Source: Sphingobacterium sp. UBA7855
GTDB taxonomy: Bacteria > Bacteroidota > Bacteroidia > Sphingobacteriales > Sphingobacteriaceae
Assembly: GCA_002500745.1 (NCBI GenBank)
Contig: DLST01000001.1
Span: 180,724-244,723 of the forward strand
Length of the DNA: 64,000 nucleotides
Reading direction: 5' to 3'
The notes below the pieces were generated by a model. The model searched no databases. It had not been told where the DNA came from and was given only the letters and a program-made list of their open reading frames with translations. Position 1 is the stretch's first letter. The number at the start of each line of letters is the position of its first letter. Position numbers and translations under genes: made by a program. Below are positions 61,765 to 64,000 of this stretch, piece by piece.

Positions 61765-62461
61765 TTAATTCTTCATTTTTCCCCATCTTTTACGAGATAG
61801 TATAATCGCGTAGTCTCGAATATTGCCCTTTTTGTCGGGATTAGTAACTCTCCAGTGTTTGGCTGTCATTCCAAATAGTGCGACATTCAGTATGTCAGCT
61901 TCGCTGGCATAAACGGAATTCGCTTGCTGCTGGGTAATTTCTGCTGGAATGAGGTTTTCCTTTATTGCATCAGTGTGAATGTGATAATTTACTTTGGCTA
62001 GTGTCCTTTGTAAATCCCAGTTCAATTTCAAACGATCATTTTCTTCATCTTTTAGACGCTGAAATTCTTTGATTAAGTAAATTTTAAAATGTGGGCTAAT
62101 CCACATGCCGAATTCAAAAGCTATATCAGGATGCGCATATGTCCCCCCCATATCTTCCTGCGGTCGCTTTTAAGCCGATAGCATTTGTCTTCTCAACCCA
62201 ATCTTTAACACTGATTTTATAACTGTTAAGTCCGGCCTGACTTTTAATTATGGCGAATTCGCCATAATTAAAAATAGGGTTATAAATGCTTTACCAAATA
62301 CCCAGATATTCAACTCTGTTTCTGTTTCGAAGCCAATCAGAAATGAAAAAGTCCCCATCTTTAGCTTTTAGCATATCAGTAAGTGAAATAAACTCTTTGC
62401 CATTGTCGAGGATGATTGTTATTTCTTTTCCCTGTACATTAATCTTTTTATTCTTTGCCAT
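61765..62461 (-). pseudogene. KilA-N domain protein, disrupted by a stop codon and a frameshift
   Basis: The minus strand from ATG 62461 reads as a KilA-N DNA-binding protein: KEFISLTDMLKAKDGDFFIS, DWLRNRNRVEYLGIW, NYGEFAIIKSQAGLNSYKIS, TNAIGLKATAGRYGGTYAH, FEFGMWISPHFKIYLIKEFQ. Codon 57 is TAA (62291-62293) where Glu is expected. A run of seven G (plus-strand C 62143-62149), one more than the frame needs, causes a shift at residue 105. The C-terminus (KRWGKMKN) looks short as well. Two independent lesions make a pseudogene more likely than a sequencing slip, although the G run alone could be one. Such proteins are typical of phage or mobile DNA. Confidence 0.78.
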
Positions 62462-62770
62462 ACATTTAGATTTGATATTTATTCTTCGTCAGTTTGAAAA
62501 AACAAAACGGAATAATTGGCTATTACAGATTTTATTTTAAGTGAGTAAATATACTAAGAAAAGTAGTAATTTATGGACCGATGTCCACAAATACCTAGAT
62601 CTATACGTAGTTTTTTAAGCAATGAAACCACAGCTTCAGTTTTTAAAACTAGTTTTTTCCAGCTTAATCGGATGGACAGCCAATGGATGAAATTTGGTTC
62701 TGATCATAAGCCCTACCGAATTCTAGATACGAGTATCCGTTGCTGAATATCGAAATGACAAAAATGGACA
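62462..62770. other. Intergenic remnant region
   Basis: No intact gene. Two very short plus-strand ORFs (starting at about 62621 and 62673) might be fragments of something decayed but match nothing recognised. Confidence 0.3.
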
Positions 62771-62805
62771 AATAAAAAATGTGAAGTCCTTTCGAACTCC
62801 ACATT
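62771..62805 (-). terminator. Terminator after the lipoprotein pair
   Basis: Arms AATGTG and CACATT (62778-62783, 62800-62805) with inner AGT/ACT pairing. On the minus strand the stem is followed by a T-rich tract (62771-62777 region). It ends the minus-strand lipoprotein transcript. Confidence 0.65.
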
Positions 62806-62838
62806 TCTATAATTAATACACTTTGTGGTACGATGCTG

Positions 62839-63306
62839 TTACCTCTTTTGTTTTTTCATTTCTTCTATCTCTCGCTTTAGCTGGTCTTGATCTGCTTTCT
62901 TGTAAAATTCTTGCTCCGTTACAGAATAATCGTACTTGAATAATCTCGCCTTTATTCTGGTATTATTGACAAAAATACCAAAGTCTATGTTTGCTATCGT
63001 AAGAAAACCAGCACTATTTCCATCAATTTCCATACTTCCAAATTTTGTTAGTTTTGCTATTTTTGTACTGAATGATCCATCTGCGTCTGAAGATACTTTT
63101 TTGATCGTATTTCCTTCAGAGTCTAAAAATCGTATCTCGGCATTCGGTACCTTTCTTTTTGTCTTAGCTTCAGTTACAATGCCTGAAATCGTTACCGAGT
63201 CTTGCGAATCGTTCTCGTCTAAATAGCATGAAGCCTCGTACCCGCCCAATACTTTATTGTCTTCTGTTTTGGGTTTGATGACGGAACAGGATGAGAAAAA
63301 AATCAC
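62839..63306 (-). CDS. Putative lipoprotein with carboxypeptidase-regulatory-like domain (1)
   Basis: The frame from the GTG at 63306 codes for 155 residues, with a lipobox-like FFSSCS only 7 residues from the start. In-frame codons upstream (GHKSSVFLIV) would complete a normal lipoprotein signal peptide, but no ATG, GTG or TTG exists there before the stop. Either a rare start codon is used or the start has been lost. The mature part has a beta-sandwich domain (VTISGIVTEAKTKRKVPNAE, SSDADGSFSTKI) and a charged C-terminal helix (about residues 132-155). Its neighbour at 63352-63870 has the same plan, so the two are a tandem pair. Confidence 0.6.
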   Translation of the reverse strand: MIFFSSCSVIKPKTEDNKVLGGYEASCYLDENDSQDSVTISGIVTEAKTKRKVPNAEIRFLDSEGNTIKKVSSDADGSFSTKIAKLTKFGSMEIDGNSAGFLTIANIDFGIFVNNTRIKARLFKYDYSVTEQEFYKKADQDQLKREIEEMKKQKR

Positions 63307-63351
63307 AATTAAAAAAACTGAGCTTTTATGTCCCAGATCAAACTATAACAC

Positions 63352-63870
63352 CTATTTATGTTTTCTATTTGCTTTTTCAACTTCTTTCCTCAACTTTTTC
63401 TGATCCTTTTTTGAACCTATTTCATTAATATACATGGGCTGCCTTGGTAATTTTATGTCTAAGGCGTAGGTTTTAAAATTTGGAGCAATGTAAACATGTT
63501 CGATAGTCATCCCCGTTCCAAATGTATCTACAATAATTTTTCCATGGAGCAATCCCTCGGATGGGATCGTTAGCGAAAATTCTCCATTTTTATCTGTGAT
63601 GGCTGTACCAATAGTATCACTCTCTGAACTAAGAAAGAAAACTCTAGCAAAAGGAACATTTTCATTATTATGGCTCATGCTCACTTTGCCTTTTATTAAA
63701 GGCGATATCTCATCATCTGTATAACCTTTACCTCGTTGGCTATAGCTGCTGCAGTTGTTTTGGTCTATATCAACCCAGCCGTTATAATTTTTCTTTGTAG
63801 AACAGCTAAAGACTGTAAGCAAAAGAAGAAGTTTAAAACCGCAAAGGTTTAAATTTATGCGTAATGCCAT
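63352..63870 (-). CDS. Putative lipoprotein with carboxypeptidase-regulatory-like domain (2)
   Basis: A 172-residue lipoprotein with the lipobox in LLLLLTVFSCSTKK (Cys23). A beta domain follows (LIKGKVSMSHNNENVPFARV, ITDKNGEFSLTIP, about residues 57-145), like the regulatory-like domain of Bacteroidota surface proteins, then a Lys/Arg-rich C-terminal helix (KKDQKKLRKEVEKANRKHK). It lies 45 bases upstream of the related gene 62839-63306 on the same strand and is a distant paralogue of it. The function is unknown; a cell-surface role is inferred from the signal and fold. Confidence 0.72.
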   Translation of the reverse strand: MALRINLNLCGFKLLLLLTVFSCSTKKNYNGWVDIDQNNCSSYSQRGKGYTDDEISPLIKGKVSMSHNNENVPFARVFFLSSESDTIGTAITDKNGEFSLTIPSEGLLHGKIIVDTFGTGMTIEHVYIAPNFKTYALDIKLPRQPMYINEIGSKKDQKKLRKEVEKANRKHK

Positions 63871-64000
63871 TATAAATTTGGTCCTTTTTTTATTTCAAAT
63901 AATAAACAAAAATTCTTTATATGAATAGGTTCCGTTGTAAACAAGACGAAATTTTTAGCATCACCAAAAGCTGTTTTTTTAGAGGGTGTAAACTGAACTG

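Noticed and set aside
62286-62540. Plus-strand ORF of 84 codons
   Set aside because: It is antisense to the KilA-N pseudogene, whose conserved residues are clear on the other strand.
1-64000. CRISPR arrays, rRNA genes, complete tRNA genes and intact insertion sequences
   Set aside because: No regularly spaced repeats, no rRNA-like stretches, no full cloverleaf and no transposase-like ORF were found on reading both strands.

Overview
The window reads as chromosomal DNA of a Bacteroidota bacterium, most likely family Sphingobacteriaceae (Sphingobacterium or a close relative). The grounds are two SusC/SusD outer-membrane systems each preceded by an ECF sigma factor and a FecR-type anti-sigma factor, LytS/LytTR two-component genes, a fused CrtYcd lycopene cyclase, AT-rich spacers and mostly weak Shine-Dalgarno sequences. 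No rRNA gene, complete tRNA gene, CRISPR array or intact insertion sequence was seen.

0-11 kb: housekeeping and stress genes. A DUF202 membrane protein, an ArsR-like fragment with a VOC protein, a Gcr-type membrane protein annotated as a recombinase, a lipid kinase divergent from surE, an aldo/keto reductase, a GAF histidine kinase, a DUF2867 SDR, a 59-residue Lmo0937-like membrane peptide and a DUF892 (YciE/YciF) protein.

11-15.2 kb: carotenoid operon 1: MarR regulator, crtI, crtB, crtZ, crtYcd. Starting from GGPP (crtE is not in the window) the predicted product is zeaxanthin; no ketolase is present. 34.4-38.5 kb: carotenoid operon 2: a second MarR-like regulator, a secreted transthyretin/HIUase-like protein, a second crtB (about 82% identical by hand count), idi and a TIGR01777 oxidoreductase. 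A conserved 32-bp block lies upstream of both operons (10968-10999 and 35497-35528), so they probably form one split regulon.

15.3-22 kb (minus strand): a TonB receptor with an odd HU-like N-terminal extension, a degenerate LytS-like pseudokinase, an intact LytS-like kinase, a LytTR regulator and a secreted HExxH protein, apparently one operon. 22.2-33.8 kb: ECF sigma, FecR, SusC, SusD, a large thioredoxin-domain protein, an S41 protease and a DUF4369 TlpA protein. This looks like a regulated import system that couples uptake with proteolysis and thiol-disulfide exchange, perhaps for cysteine-containing peptides.

38.5-42.8 kb: a DUF5367 membrane protein, a MocR regulator divergent from a cupin and a dihydrodipicolinate synthase-family aldolase, and a GNAT acetyltransferase. 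43.3-54.2 kb: a polysaccharide utilization locus (ECF sigma, FecR, SusC, SusD, SusE-like, two GH76 enzymes), most likely for alpha-1,6-linked mannan. It has a structured leader before susC and a strong hairpin between the two GH76 genes.

54.4-64 kb: a DUF3667 protein, a PAP2 phosphatase, an M16 protease, a P-loop kinase-like protein, small lipoproteins and a FAS1 protein. This part also contains two decayed genes, a Crp/Fnr regulator (one frameshift, truncated) and a KilA-N protein (one stop codon and one frameshift), which suggests an eroding accessory segment.
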